A DNA stretch of 64,000 nucleotides from Astatotilapia calliptera (taxonomy: Eukaryota; Chordata; Actinopteri; Cichliformes; Cichlidae): the NCBI RefSeq assembly GCF_900246225.1, contig NC_039316.1:5680001-5744000 (forward strand). The letters run 5' to 3'. How positions within the stretch are numbered: position 1 is the first letter of the stretch; each line of letters starts with the position of its first letter. The notes under the pieces are model-generated. The model saw nothing but the letters and a program-made list of their open reading frames with translations, searched no databases and was not told where the DNA came from. This document shows positions 46,467-59,960 of the stretch, one piece after another. A program made the position numbers and the translations under genes.

Positions 46467-47296
46467 GAAGTTCACACTCTGGCTGCTGGGCTGGGGCATC
46501 GTTCACTCAGCTTTAACATCATTCTAGGATCTTAGCTCATTTTATGTTAGCAGCTTGTCTTTATCGATTCTTTTGCACAATAAAAATACATATAATATCC
46601 ATATCTCAAGTAAATTTGTAAAGTAAATTTGCATCCAACACTGGGAGTGATGAATCGATATTTCTGGCTCAAACTGTCATCAATATTTACAGAGGAGGTC
46701 AGAAGAAAGGCACAACAGAGAACGTCTACAACCATTGTTAAAACACGGTGGAGGCTCTGTCGTGGTTTGGACTGCATATCAGCCACTGGTGTTGGGAATC
46801 TTATCAAAAGTTTGGAAGTATGACATCCTATACTATCTGAAAAACATCTGATTGCCAAAGGCTTCATTTTTCATCATGATAATGATACCAAGCACACTGC
46901 CAGTGCGGTAAAATGATGTCTGGATAGATAAACACACAATGAAACACGGTCATGGATTGGCCTCACTGGAGGGCTCAACATCAACGAATGAGTGTGGGAT
47001 CATCTTGACAGAGAATGAAACAAAAGGCAGCCAACATCCAAAGAACAGCTTTGAATGTCCTTCGAGAAGCCTGGAGAACTATTTCTGAAGACCACTGAAA
47101 TTACAAGAAAGTTGTATAAGAGAGTACAGACTGGGTTGAAAAGTAAAGGTGATCATTAGAATTGTACAAACTGTTTTGTCTTATCAAATCAATTTCTATT
47201 TATTGTTGTATATTTCAATAAATCAAAGCACCTATTTCCAATTTTTTTAGTAAGACAAAGAAATGGGTGGTGACTCGTGACTTTTGCACAGTACCG

Positions 47297-50200
47297 TGCA
47301 TAGGATTTTCTTGAAATTTGAAAGTCAATTACCTGACCCTCCTCAGGCACCGACAGGAGATCACTTCTGTGTGAAAGACAGTGAATTAACAAGACTTATC
47401 CACTAATTGCCGGGTAAAAGATAAAATGAAATAAAAATAGCTATCGATGATGTTTTCTGTTCTGTTTCGGTTTTGTTTGAAATGTCAGTTTTGACGATTG
47501 GGTGTTACTGATGATAACAATCTTAAGGTCTCTATGCGGTTGACATATTGATAACTGGCGCGATGTTAAACATAATTAGTCACAGTCTCCAGAAGATAAA
47601 CTCTCTGACAAAGAGACAATAATGTCTCTTGTAACCCCTGTCATTATATCTCTGTCAGGGAGCAATACACCAGATCTGTTTGAAATGCAGAAAAAAAGTT
47701 AAAAGCATGGGGTAGAGGTTTGGATGGATGGAACCAGACAAGCATTTAGATAAACAGTGAAAGGTCTTCAATCAAAACAACGACCACGTGATTTGGATTT
47801 GCCAGACATCAAACCAGCTGCAGTGAAACCTTCTGGGAAGGAGGCAAGCAAGAAGATTCTGGTTCCTTAAAACCTTAATCTTTATCGTCATTTCGACACA
47901 CAAATGTGCTGCATTTGTGTAAAACTTACTCATACTGTGAATTAAATGAAACAATTTCCCTCAATTTATCCATTTATCTTGATTTCCTTTTCACAAACAG
48001 CTCTGCTGTCTGTGTGTTTGGAAGCAGGACAGGAAGCATTACAATTTGTATGACTGATGCCTTGATCCGCAGGCCAGGAAGCATTAGCGCGGTCATTTGC
48101 TCTTATTATGGAAGAGTCACTGAATGACAAAACCACATCAATGCGTCTCCAGTACGAAGCTACAAAGAGATTGCAGATTTCACGTCCAGACGTTTAAGCC
48201 AGTAAAATTGTGAAGGCAGCCAGATAATGATTCGGTTTCCCTGTCTGAAGCTAATTAGACATTTTTCTGTAATTGTATTTTGGCCTTCTTTCTGTTACGT
48301 GTTACACAGAAGAATGGCAGGAAAGCCAAAACTGCGTGGACAAAAAAGCGCCCCAACATCACGTCCCCAGCAGAATGAGAAAAATGCTCTTTCGTGTTAT
48401 GTTTCGACTGTGTCAGGCGCAGTGCTGTGACACGTTCCAGCTGTTTGTTTGTGTTGCTTAGGGATCCCAAGGACACTTAAGCTGAAAACTCCTGACAATG
48501 ACACATAAAAGGAAGATTCATCAAAGTCACTGCTGTCCTGTTTATTTTGGCTCGTCGCAGCCTCTATGTTTTTTTTCCCTTTGTCATCTCAAATGTCCTT
48601 TAACAAATGACACAGCGGATAGATGACCCAAACCCACTGGAGCTTCTGAGGGTACCCGGTGGTTTTCTGTGCTCCATCTGTTAATCAACACATGCACATG
48701 CATACCCAACAAGATGGAGCATAACCCACATAGTGACATCCCAAGAACCTCAACACACAAGACCAGAATGATATAATTGAGTTATTTACAAAGAGAACGG
48801 TCTCTAATTAACAGGTTTTGTCATATGGACAGAAATAAATGAAATGAAGAAACCTATGAGGATATCTCAAGATGGGAATATTTGTATATGCCTTCTGGAA
48901 AAGATAAATTATTTACTTTAAGTCTGAGCAGAAGAGGTCATGAATCCTCCAGTGCAGCACTCCATGAAAAGTTTTCTTAACCCATACATAGCAAAGTTTA
49001 TTGTAGTTTTCAACTATGTCTGCCTGCCTGCCTGGTGGCGATACTACCCACGTTGTATTTATCTCCTGTCAGATGCGCCTCCTAATAATTCTGCCATTCC
49101 CTGGGGTCCCACCACCCAGACAGCATAGACCACCATTTCTTTCACCTCTACCCCCCCCTGCTCAACCTCAGAGACAGGGACAGCCTCTTTCCCCTCCTTA
49201 CTCACCCGACTATATTCTCCTTCTCTTCTTTTCATCACCCACCACAACCCCCATGTGTTTGCCGCACCTCCTTCATCCACACCCTTTTCCCTCTGCTAAT
49301 TCACACATCTAGGAAAGGTTAAGCATGTAGAAATGTTGGTGTTTGCTGCCATTTAGGTTGCGATGCTTTGTAAAGCCAATGCCAGAATTTTTTTCTAGAC
49401 ACAGGAGGATCCATTAGCCTCAGAAAAATGTCTGTTTCAGCTCCACCGGAGCCAGAACTTAACTTATCACAGGAGTCTTGCGGAGAAGTCAAGCCAATTT
49501 GTCTTGTAATCCTTACCATTAACCAGTTAAAAATGGCCACATTTGTGAGTTCTTAAAGGCTTAATGAAGCGTGACCATCAGGTCAGGAACTATAAGGAAG
49601 CTGTTGGAGACACACTGCAGTAATAGAATATATAGTTAGAGCCTCAAGTTTTGAAGTTTTGGCCAGGCTGGATTGTAGTTTGTGAGTCAGAACTGTTTGT
49701 TTGAAGACAATAGTGTTTTTAGTATTACTCTGTGTAGTCAGGGGCAGGCCCTCCAAGTTACATGCACTGTTTAAAAATCTGAGGATTTATTTTGAAGCCT
49801 GCAGAGACTTAAAAAAAAATAGTTTGGCAAGTTGGGAAAAGTGGCTATTTGCGTTCTTTCCGAGAGTCACATGAGAAGATTGGTGTCATTCTTATGTCTG
49901 TTCTTTAAATATGGAGCTCTGGCCAATAAGTCACCATCAAAGCTGGGAGGACAGGTAGGTCAAAGATAAGAGAAAGATCTGCCAAGACAAACGTCTAAAG
50001 GCATGTTGCCTGTTCATGTTTTTGATTTAATATAATGATTAATGAGTTTAGCCGTTTGCCAATTTTAGTTTTGGGTGCAAGTTAAGCTAAGCATGCCTTG
50101 GCTGCATGCTAATATTTAAAGACAAGAAAAGCCACCTCAATCTTGGAAGGCAGTACATAACCACATATTCCCCACTTGTCAAACTATATTCCCGGAATTT

Positions 50201-51560
50201 CATGGGAAATATATAAATCCTTGGCTGCAGATATTGCCACAACTAAACTTGATACCTGAGGTTTGAAGCACTGGTTTTAGTTTACACTTTAAAGAACTGT
50301 GAAATCTAAGTCATCAAAAAATTACCTTATCGGCACATCTGTGTGCTTTTGGGTTCCAAGTTTTAAGGGTGGAAAAGCTGTGAGGAAAGGCAAGAGGCTG
50401 TATGTCAGGTGAGGTACAGGACTGGAAAGTTATGGGTAATTAAGAGGTGTATCCTGGACCTCCAGGTAAGCTTTACCTGGGTAAAAACAGGGGACCACCT
50501 AAGAGGAAATAAAGTCACGATGCTTAGCGATCTAACCTGAGGCTGCCGAGCACATCTGGTGAGAGCTGTGATAAAAAAAGTACCTGTTAAATCCATTATC
50601 ATTGCAGAGTAGCTTAAATTACAGCTAGAGTACAAGAAAAAGCAGCTGTGAGAGTGAGAACCTGTGAGAAAACTCCCAATAACACATACTAACACAGGCC
50701 GGCAGGTTTACAAGGTGAGAGATTGACTACCAGTTGTAAAACACTATCAGGAAGGGGGCAATGCTGTGTCAGTCAGAGTAAGGCAATCCTTATGTCACTA
50801 GGTACAAGAGGAAAGTGGGCAGTGACCCTCTGGAGATTTTCCTTAAAAGAAGAAAAAAATGGTCTGTGTGAGATGTAGCAAAGGCAGGAAGATTTGCAAT
50901 ATGTGCTCAGTTCCATTCACCAAATATCTTTGTCTGTCTTCCAGTATTTCTATTATTGTGGATGTGAAGCAGAGAAGAAAAGGTCTGAACTTGCACTCAG
51001 TAAAAGCTCCCTCTCTGGGGACGTGCTTTCCAGGAGAGAAATCATGGGGCCTGACAAGAGGCCAGCTCTGGGACCACACTAAAGGGGGCCCTTTGGCATT
51101 TGAAGGATGGAGTGATGACAGTGGGACGTTGTTTGTGTATAAAAAGGAAACAAAGTGAAACAGCTCTGAACTTGTCAGCCCCTCTGCTTGTCACCTCAGA
51201 AAGAAATGTGCATTGACCCGGCACAGACAACTACAAGCCTGGTACCGCCAAACAACACTGTTCTAGTGTGCTGAGGTTTGAGTGTTCACGTAATTTGGTC
51301 TCCTCGGACTAAGGTTTGTTTGCGTGAATGCATTGTTTTAAATAAAAATAACAAAAAATCAGGTAAACAGAGTCAGTTTCCAAATTAAATTTGATCCTGG
51401 AGTCTCTCAGGTCTAAAATTACATACACAAACTAGAAAAACAGCGACCGACAATCTTTCAAATTTTAACCAGTTACTAGTTTTTTGTACTTAAATCCAGG
51501 TCTTACTTCATTTATATTGTGTTTATTTAAATAGCAGTAAATAAAAGAACCTCTGGAAAC
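47297..51560. other. Gene-free, mostly non-repetitive
   Basis: More than 4 kb without a recognisable transposon or exon. The texture is complex, with few low-complexity runs. The ORFs up to about 100 codons (for example 49016-49312 and 50859-51158) show no domain and overlap frames on the other strand. Confidence 0.4.
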
Positions 51561-51561
51561 C

Positions 51562-52715
51562 CACTTTGCCATCAAAAAGTATTTGCCCCCTTCCTGATTT
51601 CTTCATTTTCTTCATTTTCTCACACTTAAATCAAACGAAGACAAATTAATTGGAATAAATACAAAAACTAGTTTTTAAATGATGATTTTTTTAAGAAAAA
51701 GCAAACTATCCAAACTCGCCTTGTTCAGTGTAGAAAAAAAATATTGCTCCCTAAACCTAATAACTGGTTGTGCAACTCTTGGCAGCAAAAACTGCAAACA
51801 AGCATTTGCGATAACTGGCAATAATTCTATCAAAGCTTCTGAGCCATTCAGAGATGGACTTAAGGATTATTGTCCTGCTGCATAAGCTGAGTGCACTTCA
51901 GGGCATGAACTTTAACTTTCCGGTAAAGAGCAGAATTTCTGGTTTCGTCAATTACAACAAGTCATCCAGGAAGCAGCAAAGCAGTTTCAGACCATCACAC
52001 TACTACAACCATGTTTGACTGTTGGTATGATTTCCTCTTTGTGAACTACTGTGTTAGTTTTACACAAGATGTCACAGGACTCAAACCTTCCAAAAAGTTA
52101 AACTTATCGCTCCTCGGTCTGCAGACTATTTTCCCAAACGCCTTGGGGATCATCAAGATTTCTTTGGCAAATGTGAGGCCTGGAATTCATTAGATGCTGT
52201 TTTGGATTCTTTCATGACCTCCTGAATAAGTATTCGCAGTCTTCAAAGGTTCAACTCAAACTCTCATTGTGGTTCGCTGGATTCCCAAGGGCCTTAGACA
52301 TTGATTTGTAACCCTTTACAGTGTGATAGATATCAATGACTTTGTTTCTCATCTGTCTCTTTAGATTGTGGCATTATGTGTTGCTTTTTGAGAGCTTTTA
52401 GCTTTCTTCATTTTGTCAGACAGGTTCTGTCTAAGTGATTTCTTGATTCAGCAGGTCTAGCAGTAATCAGGACTGGGTGTGGCTAGTAAAACTGAATTCA
52501 GTTACTTTTACACACAGGGCCCAGGTACTTGTGGATAATTTACTGCCTTAATAAGTAAAATCACCATTTTAAAACATTATTTTTTATTTACTTTATCCTA
52601 TTTACATTATCTTTGTTTATTAATATTTGTTTAATATTTGTTTGATGAAAGTGTGTGACACGTGGAAAAAAATGTAAAAGTCAGGAAGGGGAAAAGTAAG
52701 TTTTTCACAGCATTG
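51562..52715 (-). mobile_element. Ancient Tc1-like transposon
   Basis: The left end carries 'aaaaagtatttgcccccttc' and the right end the inverse 'gaaggggaaaagtaagtttt', followed by cattg and TA at 52716-52717. Between them lies the reverse complement of a Tc1-type transposase gene with many stops and indels; recognisable blocks are 'ctaaacctaataactggttg', 'gcagcaaagcagtttcagac', 'accttccaaaaagtt', 'ttggggatcatcaagat' and 'tgtggttcgctggattccca'. The high divergence makes it one of the older elements here. Confidence 0.78.
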
Positions 52716-52717
52716 TA

Positions 52718-53345
52718 GTTTACCACCTGACAACAGTGTGACATCAAACAGTCTTAATATAGTTTATGTTTTAAGCAAAATTAATTATAAAACAAATTTT
52801 AACAAAGTTTAAAAGCTGTAATGTGAAGATATAAATTTTAAAAGAAGCCATTTTTCAATATTTTTCTTTCTTATACTCATCATTCATATTCTATGAATAA
52901 CCTGATGCAACTATAGCTGGTAGAGGTTGGTTCAATTTATGCAGAAGATTAACTCTGGCTGTGCTTTTAGTTTTTTAAATCCAGCTAATCAGCTCAGATA
53001 TGTTGAATTTGCTTTGTAGTACACCCTTCTGCAGGCTTTCCTTGGCCTTTTCTTGGAGCTTTGATAAGCCCAGCTTCAGCTATCTTCATGTCTAGTGTTT
53101 TGGCCCACCAGCTACTGGAATCCCCCTTCATCTTTCTCCTTATCGTTATCTTCATCAGTTCATGTACCGGTTTATCACCAACTTATCACGATTAGGTTGT
53201 GAGCAATAAAGTGTTGCACACACTTTTATATTTCTTTCTTTTTCTTGTTTTACAAGTGAAAGAGTCACAAAGTTGAAGGCCAAATGCAACCATTGAAACA
53301 GTACTACAACAGTTAAAACCGTTAAAAGGGAAATGAATGTCACAA
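52718..53345. other. Gene-free, no feature recognised
   Basis: AT-rich, with no exons, terminal repeats or tandem arrays seen. Confidence 0.45.
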
Positions 53346-53690
53346 CTTACTGTTGTGTGGATTGTAGAGGTGTAAAGGGAAGATTAATACAGGAGGTACA
53401 GTTCACAAAGAAATAGTGAACTTTAATGCTGAAACACAATTAAACAAAGTTCAAAGAGCATTAGCACAAGGACACAACAAGAACATATCCTGAACTTAGC
53501 AGACAAAAGAATGTGACAGATCAAAGACAAAGAGAAGGACTGGACTATTTATACACAAGGAATTCATTGGGGATTAGACACAAGGAGGGTAACTAGAAAC
53601 AGGTGCAGAAAATCAAGACAATCAGACAGGAAGGAAGTCAAACAAGACACTAACTATCAAAAGAAACCAGGAAATAAACACACAAGTTTC
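53346..53690. repeat. Probable dispersed repeat fragment
   Basis: Purine-rich sequence with 'agtgaactttaatgctgaaa', 'gactatttatacacaagga' and 'gaaaccaggaaataaacaca'. The order of motifs resembles a repeat seen in many teleost genomes, but I cannot name the class or find its ends. Confidence 0.35.
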
Positions 53691-54840
53691 TGCCTGTATA
53701 GTGAGTTAAGACTTGATAAAATAAGGAAATTAAAACCAATGACAATATTTTTACTTTTACTACACTGCTTGCACGCAGCAAGGATATTATTGCACTGGAA
53801 GTCAAAAAAGCCACCCAAAGCGTCTTTGTGATTTAGTGACCTGACACAATTTATACAGTTGGAAAAAATAAAGGGGTCGAAGGAGAGATTTTTTGCCGTT
53901 TGGGATACATTGCTAAAACACTTTGAGAAAATTAGAACGATACCCACCTAATAGATGCTTGACAGCTGCCGTACATCCTTTTTCTGTGTGATTGTGATTA
54001 ACTTTGTGCAAACTATTGCCCTTTAAGTGCACATCTTCAAATATGGTGAATTTCCTTGTACCTCATTTAAATTCACTTTATTCATTTATTTATTTTAATT
54101 TTTTCCCCTCTGGATCGGTGCCCAATATGTTTTTGGGGTGGGGTAAATATATAAAAAGGAGCATTGTGGCCTTGCTCCATGTATATCTTTGTACTACAGT
54201 GTTGATGCTAATAAAAAAAACATTGACAATATTCAATAAGTCATACACACATTTCTAAAAAACTAAATATGTGTAATTTCAATTTTATTACTATTGAAAG
54301 TACCATAACTTAATAACTCTTTTTAAATCTTTTCTTAATCTTAAGTCCAGTCTTCAGTTCTTTATCATTTATTAGCATTGTGTTAGCCTCTTAATAACAG
54401 TTTCATTTTTGCTATTCTCATTTTGGATAAAGATAATATATCAACAGCCACAGAGGCCAAGAGTTAAATATAAATCAGCCTGTCCCTTATTCACAAAGAG
54501 GTTAGCATAGTGGGCATCTCTGCATGTTTGTAATTGGGGATTTATGTTCACTCCTTGGATCAAACTGAGAATCTTTCAGTTGTTAGGTGAATGTGTAAAT
54601 CAGCACAAACACCCAATAACACATATATCTGGATAACAAACCTGCAGCTTCCCCAGACCTCATCCAGAAAGATACTGAGATGTTCCAAGCAAGCAAAGAA
54701 ACCCCCTCGTTCTTTATATTCAGTTTGACAGCAATATGGTGACAGCAAAGTCACCCACCTTGAGGTTTAACTGTGGAACTTCACTAACTAGCAGGTGATG
54801 TCAGATGTTAGCTATATCTGTCTTATATACAGTCTACGGT
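53691..54840. other. Gene-free, no feature recognised
   Basis: AT-rich, no repeat ends, no splice-consistent coding sequence. Confidence 0.45.
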
Positions 54841-55015
54841 CTCCCCCAGTGTCTCCTGCTGGTTGGACATGCCTGAAACACCTCCCCAAGTAAGGCATCC
54901 AGGAGGCATCCAGGTCAAATGCCTAAACCACCTCAACGGGCTATTTTCAGTGTGGAGGAGCATCAGCTCTACTGTGAGTCCCTCCTGAACGACAAAGGTT
55001 AACTTATTTCTAAAG
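54841..55015. mobile_element. LINE 3'-region fragment
   Basis: Short relic with 'ggaggcatccaggtcaaatg', 'ccacctcaacgggctatttt' and 'ggaggagcatcagctctact', conserved blocks near the 3' end of fish non-LTR elements of the type also seen at 38905-40290. Confidence 0.6.
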
Positions 55016-58000
55016 TCGCCTCGATATTCTTCATAGAGCGCTAATTTCTGGTGTTTTTGTGTGCAATCTCTTGGTCATCACATACAGAAAAGTGTATGTA
55101 TGTTGTTAGACCATTGAATAGACAACTTCACCTTCATGGTCAGCTCTCTTTTTTACTTGTAGAAAATGTGAAACTGAAGAAAATTGAACAGATTTCATAT
55201 GTTTTTGTATGTTTGAAGTCAGCATGTGTATTTTTCTGTGTTTAACAACATGATATATGTCACTGTCCTATAAACACCACCCTCCTGGACCCATGTTGTT
55301 AAAGTCAAATGACCCAGTCTGGCTGGATGTCCTTGGGTGACCATTCAGCTGCATTTCCAGCAACCTGTTCCAGCCATGTCACGGCACCATGGATACATAA
55401 ACACGCAGCTCATTTAGCACCAGCAGAACCATCCTATCACCTTGCAGGGGCCAGTCCCATGACACATCTTTTGATCACACATCCCTGACGTTTGTTGTGA
55501 TAATTATCGGCCCAGTGGTGTTGGTCATGGTCTGACAAGGTTAGAACTGTGCGACCCTGCTGGTTTTGGCAGACACATGTCGCACAGTCCACTGAAATGT
55601 CACAATGCCTTAACAGCACTACTCGTGAAAAGTACTTGTGGCATCCGCCAGTCACCTCCGTCTCTCATTCCTCACAGGAACACATCATGCACACAGGTGC
55701 ACACACATACACACACTCACAGAAACACTGTACAAAAACCGTTCTCAGTTACAGTTTGTGTTATGGTGTTGACTACAGAGTCACCTGCGTGGTGAGGGTC
55801 CTGGCCAGGTGGAGCAGACAGCTGCCAGGATCTATTTCAGTTTGATATTAAATAGAACAACCTAATAAGGCATGAAAACAGGGTCTGCTACTTCAGCTGA
55901 ATGGGCTTCTCTGCAAGGACTCACAATGAAGAATAGCTTTTTGATATTTAGCAACCCAATAGGATAGGTAGCACACACAAACATACAGGCCACGGTGTAC
56001 TCATTCAACTCTCCAGTCCTTCATCTTACACCTACTGGTTTATTGGCCTGACAGTCAGCTGCTGAACTCATGTGAACACGGGCTTCCCTCGAACATGCTG
56101 ACTCATCCCTGCATCAAAAGAAAGGTTTGTATGTGAGCTCTTGTGTGGGGATATCATAATCCTTTACAGAGGGCTTTCCAAAATACTTTTCAGGATATTG
56201 TCCAAATGAGGTGTCGTTTAACCTCCTTGTGCTTGTAAGCGGCCCACCTGTGCTGGCATGGGAATCTACCCCTCCTCCTCATTTCTGTGAGGGACAGCAA
56301 AGGCCAAGCCTGCATTTGTTTCGTACTAATCCTTCTTATGAGGGAGATAGAGAGAGCTCTTATAGCAGGAGCCAGCTTTGATCCCCAGCAGATGAAGACA
56401 AAAAACACTTAAGCTACTTAGACAGCCTCCTTGTTCTTTCACTTCCTTCTTCATCTCTTGGCTCATCCCTCGCCTCACTACCCCCAAACATGTGTCAGAG
56501 GAGGGGGTCACTGAGGTTGTGCAGGGCAAGGCCCCAACAGATAGCACGCTGCAGATGTGAACGACCGATCTGACAAACTTTTCACGACACAGCCGCACTT
56601 ATCTTATTTGTTAAGACTGTTAAAAATAATGAACACGCACGCATGTCTGCATAAACATCAAGCAAGAGAATCCCCCTGCAGTAGTCCGACACTCAACGTG
56701 TTTCCAAAGTCTGTGTACTAAATTAGCCTTTAGACTAAATAAGAAACAGCTGTGTTGAAAGTACTTACATATGACCGTCGGGCTCAGTGAAAGAAATCAG
56801 GCAGCTTGTTTAATTAATTTGTCTTTGCTGTGATAAATATCAGAGAAAGCACATTTGAATTTAAGTGTGTTATCACTGTTTAGACTCTGCCTTTGTCTGG
56901 GCACAGTCTTTACAATCACTTAACTTTTGTTTGTAACTGCCACAGCACACACAGAGTGCTCTGATAACTATCGCAATCATGTGACCAATGCCAGAACCTG
57001 CTGACAAGGAAATTATCGTGTGTCTGTTGATGTTTGTTTTCCAACTCCAGTGACATGAAGGACCTTTGCAATGACCCTGGAACTAAAGCGCATACAGACA
57101 CAAACATCTGTAACATTTTATTCAAACTCCAGGTGTCCAGTGCACGCATGCCCACACACACACACACAGAGAAAAAGCAGTTCTTTAATAATTTACACCC
57201 ACTAAGCTCTGAATAGATTTATGTCCTTAATCTTTAAATCATTTTATTATACACACAATAAAGTTACCATTGATACAAATCTCTAGTTATCTTTTGGAAT
57301 CTCGCTGTCTCTTACAAACACTGACACAAACACACACACATTTTTGAAGGAGTGCAGCTTCTGCTAGATCCCCCTCCTCTGTCACTCTCAGTAATCAGTC
57401 TGTCAGTGTGGTAATTAACCTACTGAGTAAAGTAAGCATGACTACCGAACTGCCCCTTCTCCGTCTGACATTGCTCTCCTCCTCTCTTGGATTTTTTAAC
57501 CTCCAATCAGAGTTAGCACAAGTTGCTCATTTGCTCAGTGTGAGGGGTTTTGATGTCTTTAAGGCCTGGGGGTAAAATAATTACTTCACCAGAAATACTG
57601 GATTGTAACAAAACTAAATGTTTCATCTTGGTCGTGTTAGCTTAAACTCACAAAAGCATTAAAGTTATTCTTTGGCCACAACTTTTTATTACTTCTGACG
57701 TCATCATGTTCTCTAAAGTAGCTGATGCCAGCTTGAAACAAAGCAGCATTGCTGAAATGAGCAGTCACATAATCTTACATTTTTTATCTTCTTCAGAGAT
57801 GTAAAACCCCATATCTGAACCAGGCTGTGTCTGTTATAAGGATATAAGCTCCAATACTCAAACGTTGCATAATGTGTCACATTCACAAACGAGACTTTGA
57901 TACTCTGATGTTACAAGCACTCTGCTATGCAAGCATCAAGGTCTTGTATTTATCCCAGCTGATGTTTTTTACAGAAAGCCCCAACAGCCATCCTGTTGGT

Positions 58001-59826
58001 GCTTGGTGTATGGCGGTAACCATGCCATTGCCATTTAAAGGATGTGGTCAACCAGTTGAAGTCATCTGCATGATGTTGTTTGCACAAGCCATTTTTTATA
58101 GAATCCTGTGCTGGTCATGTGATCATTGTATCAAGCTGAAAACCATCAGGCCTCTAGCTGATAGTTCCAGGTTTCACTGGCACAGAGCTTGATCTTCAAG
58201 TAGATGGATATCAAGGATCAGATCTTGTTCAACCTCCGGATTGACTGTTGTCACCATTCCAGTTTGACACTTGACATTTCTTTCCACGTCTCTTTGCCTT
58301 AACTGCACTGACCCTGACACCATTCTTTGTGGCTTTTCACTCAAGGTCAGTCATTACAACAGCTTCATCTCATCCTAGGACTATTAGAACTTAAACAGAT
58401 AGCAACATATCAGTTGCATAACATTTGTTAGTGCTGCAAGTATTAAAAAGTTTTAAAACAGGTTCAAAGACATTAGTGTCGACTTCATCATTGTGAGGAT
58501 TGTACACAGTTTTCCTTAGCTGACAATAGATGTCTTAGAGGATGATAACATGTAAAGGGTGATCACTCTTCTAAGAATTAAAATCAATGCACCTGTTACC
58601 TAATTTGACAGAAATCTAGGCACTTTTCTGGCCATTTGACAAAGAAAAAGTGACTCTATAGTGAAGTGGTTTACATTTTCACCTAAAAAAGCAAAGATTC
58701 ACTGGATTAATCTGGGGTGGACACAAATCCCATTGGGGTTTTTAGGTTGTGTCTGATTTTGGCTTCTCCTCACCTGTAGACGAGCAAAAGTGGGATTGCA
58801 TTTTCTGACAATCAAATGGTATTTTAGCCTATTTGCGTCTCATTAAAATGTATCTACATTTTTAAACATTGACAGACAGCCGGAAGACGATATCTTGAAC
58901 CTGATATCAGTCGTATCTTGGCATTCCAAGATATCCTGGCAACACATTAAAATTGGCCTTTGCCCCCAGAGGCTTAGCCAACAGACTAGCAGATGGATTT
59001 CTAGGATTCCAGGGTTATCTGTTTATCTATTAACATTTTGAATAGGAATAGTTAAAGGGTCATATTTACTTCTTTTTTTTTAGATCTTCCTTTGGCCTGG
59101 GGGGTACAGTTACAGTTGACGCTGCTGGACGCTTAGCAGGTGGAAACTAGCTAAAGGCTAAGGTTTAGCTTTTCACCTAACGGCTTGGATTTCATGGCTC
59201 ATAGCGTTAGAGTTTTGATTTACACACACTGTTCTCGTCAGCATCACTTCCAGCAGTAGTAGCAGCAGTAGTGCAAAAAGCTGCAATAAACCTACCGTTT
59301 ACTACTTACCAAGCGACAAATGACAACTTAGCAACTAGCTGATGGTGGAGCATGGTGGAACACTGAGCTGGTAAAGAGCCACATATTTCCCAAAGGAGGT
59401 GGTGGAGATTATAACCAGCATTCATCAAGTGGACACGTAACATGACACCGACTGAATGCCGGTCAGTCCGCTGGACATATAAAAACAAAACTGCATGCTA
59501 ACAAGTTCGTAATATCATCTTACAAGGTGATGATGTTTTATGTACACAGTTTTGTTCCTGCGGTTTCTCAAGTGGAAGCAAAATCTGTTCATGTCAGGTT
59601 AAGGATTTTATTCTTTATTATTTGCTGACATTGCAAGTTTAATGACATGACTGTCATGGCTTATCAGTATCAGAGTCCTACATATCATTTGAATAATGGG
59701 GATATTTATGACTCATATTTTTGTGTCATATTTACTTTAAAACTGGCATATCCATGTGCCTCTCAGCCTATGAAGGCAAACTATGAATAATAACAAGATG
59801 CACCGTTTTTGGATATGTTTTTATAT
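55016..59826. other. Gene-free, long non-repetitive stretch
   Basis: Nearly 5 kb with little recognisable repeat content apart from short (CA)n runs near 55700 and 57155. No exons of a known gene were found on either strand. Given the neighbouring synteny it could hold long-range regulatory DNA; the sequence alone does not show this. Confidence 0.35.
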
Positions 59827-59960
59827 GGGGGGGGGGGCTGTAGCTCAGGAGATAGAGGACAATCAGAAGGTTGGTGGTTTGATCCCTGGCTGCTCCAGTC
59901 TGCATGCCAAATATCCCTGGGCAGTATAATTTGAGACTTGACCAATAACAAATTGGTTTT
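59827..59960 (+). mobile_element. tRNA-derived SINE fragment
   Basis: After a G run it reads ggctgtagctcaggagata (A-box region), ggtggtttgatccctggct (B-box region), 'ccagtctgcatgcc' and 'atccctgggcag', the head and body of the fish SINE also found inverted at 21738-22041. The 3' end is lost. Not a tRNA gene: the acceptor and anticodon arms do not pair. Confidence 0.7.

Larger units (their letters stand above)
43312..47296 (+). mobile_element. Tc1-like transposon split by two LINE-like insertions
   Basis: The left end 'caacacggtgcaaaagtttt' (43312, after TA) and right end 'cttttgcacagtaccg' (47296, followed by a mutated TG instead of TA) are the ends of a common fish Tc1-like family. Transposase sequence on the + strand survives in two blocks: about 44330-44700, and about 46690-47100 (KHGGGSVVVWTAYQPLVLGI, a damaged HDNDTKH-like block, then WPHWRAQHQ-like remains). 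Two retroelement insertions with clear target duplications (43363-44046 and 45064-46466) break it up. Long dead. Confidence 0.78.
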
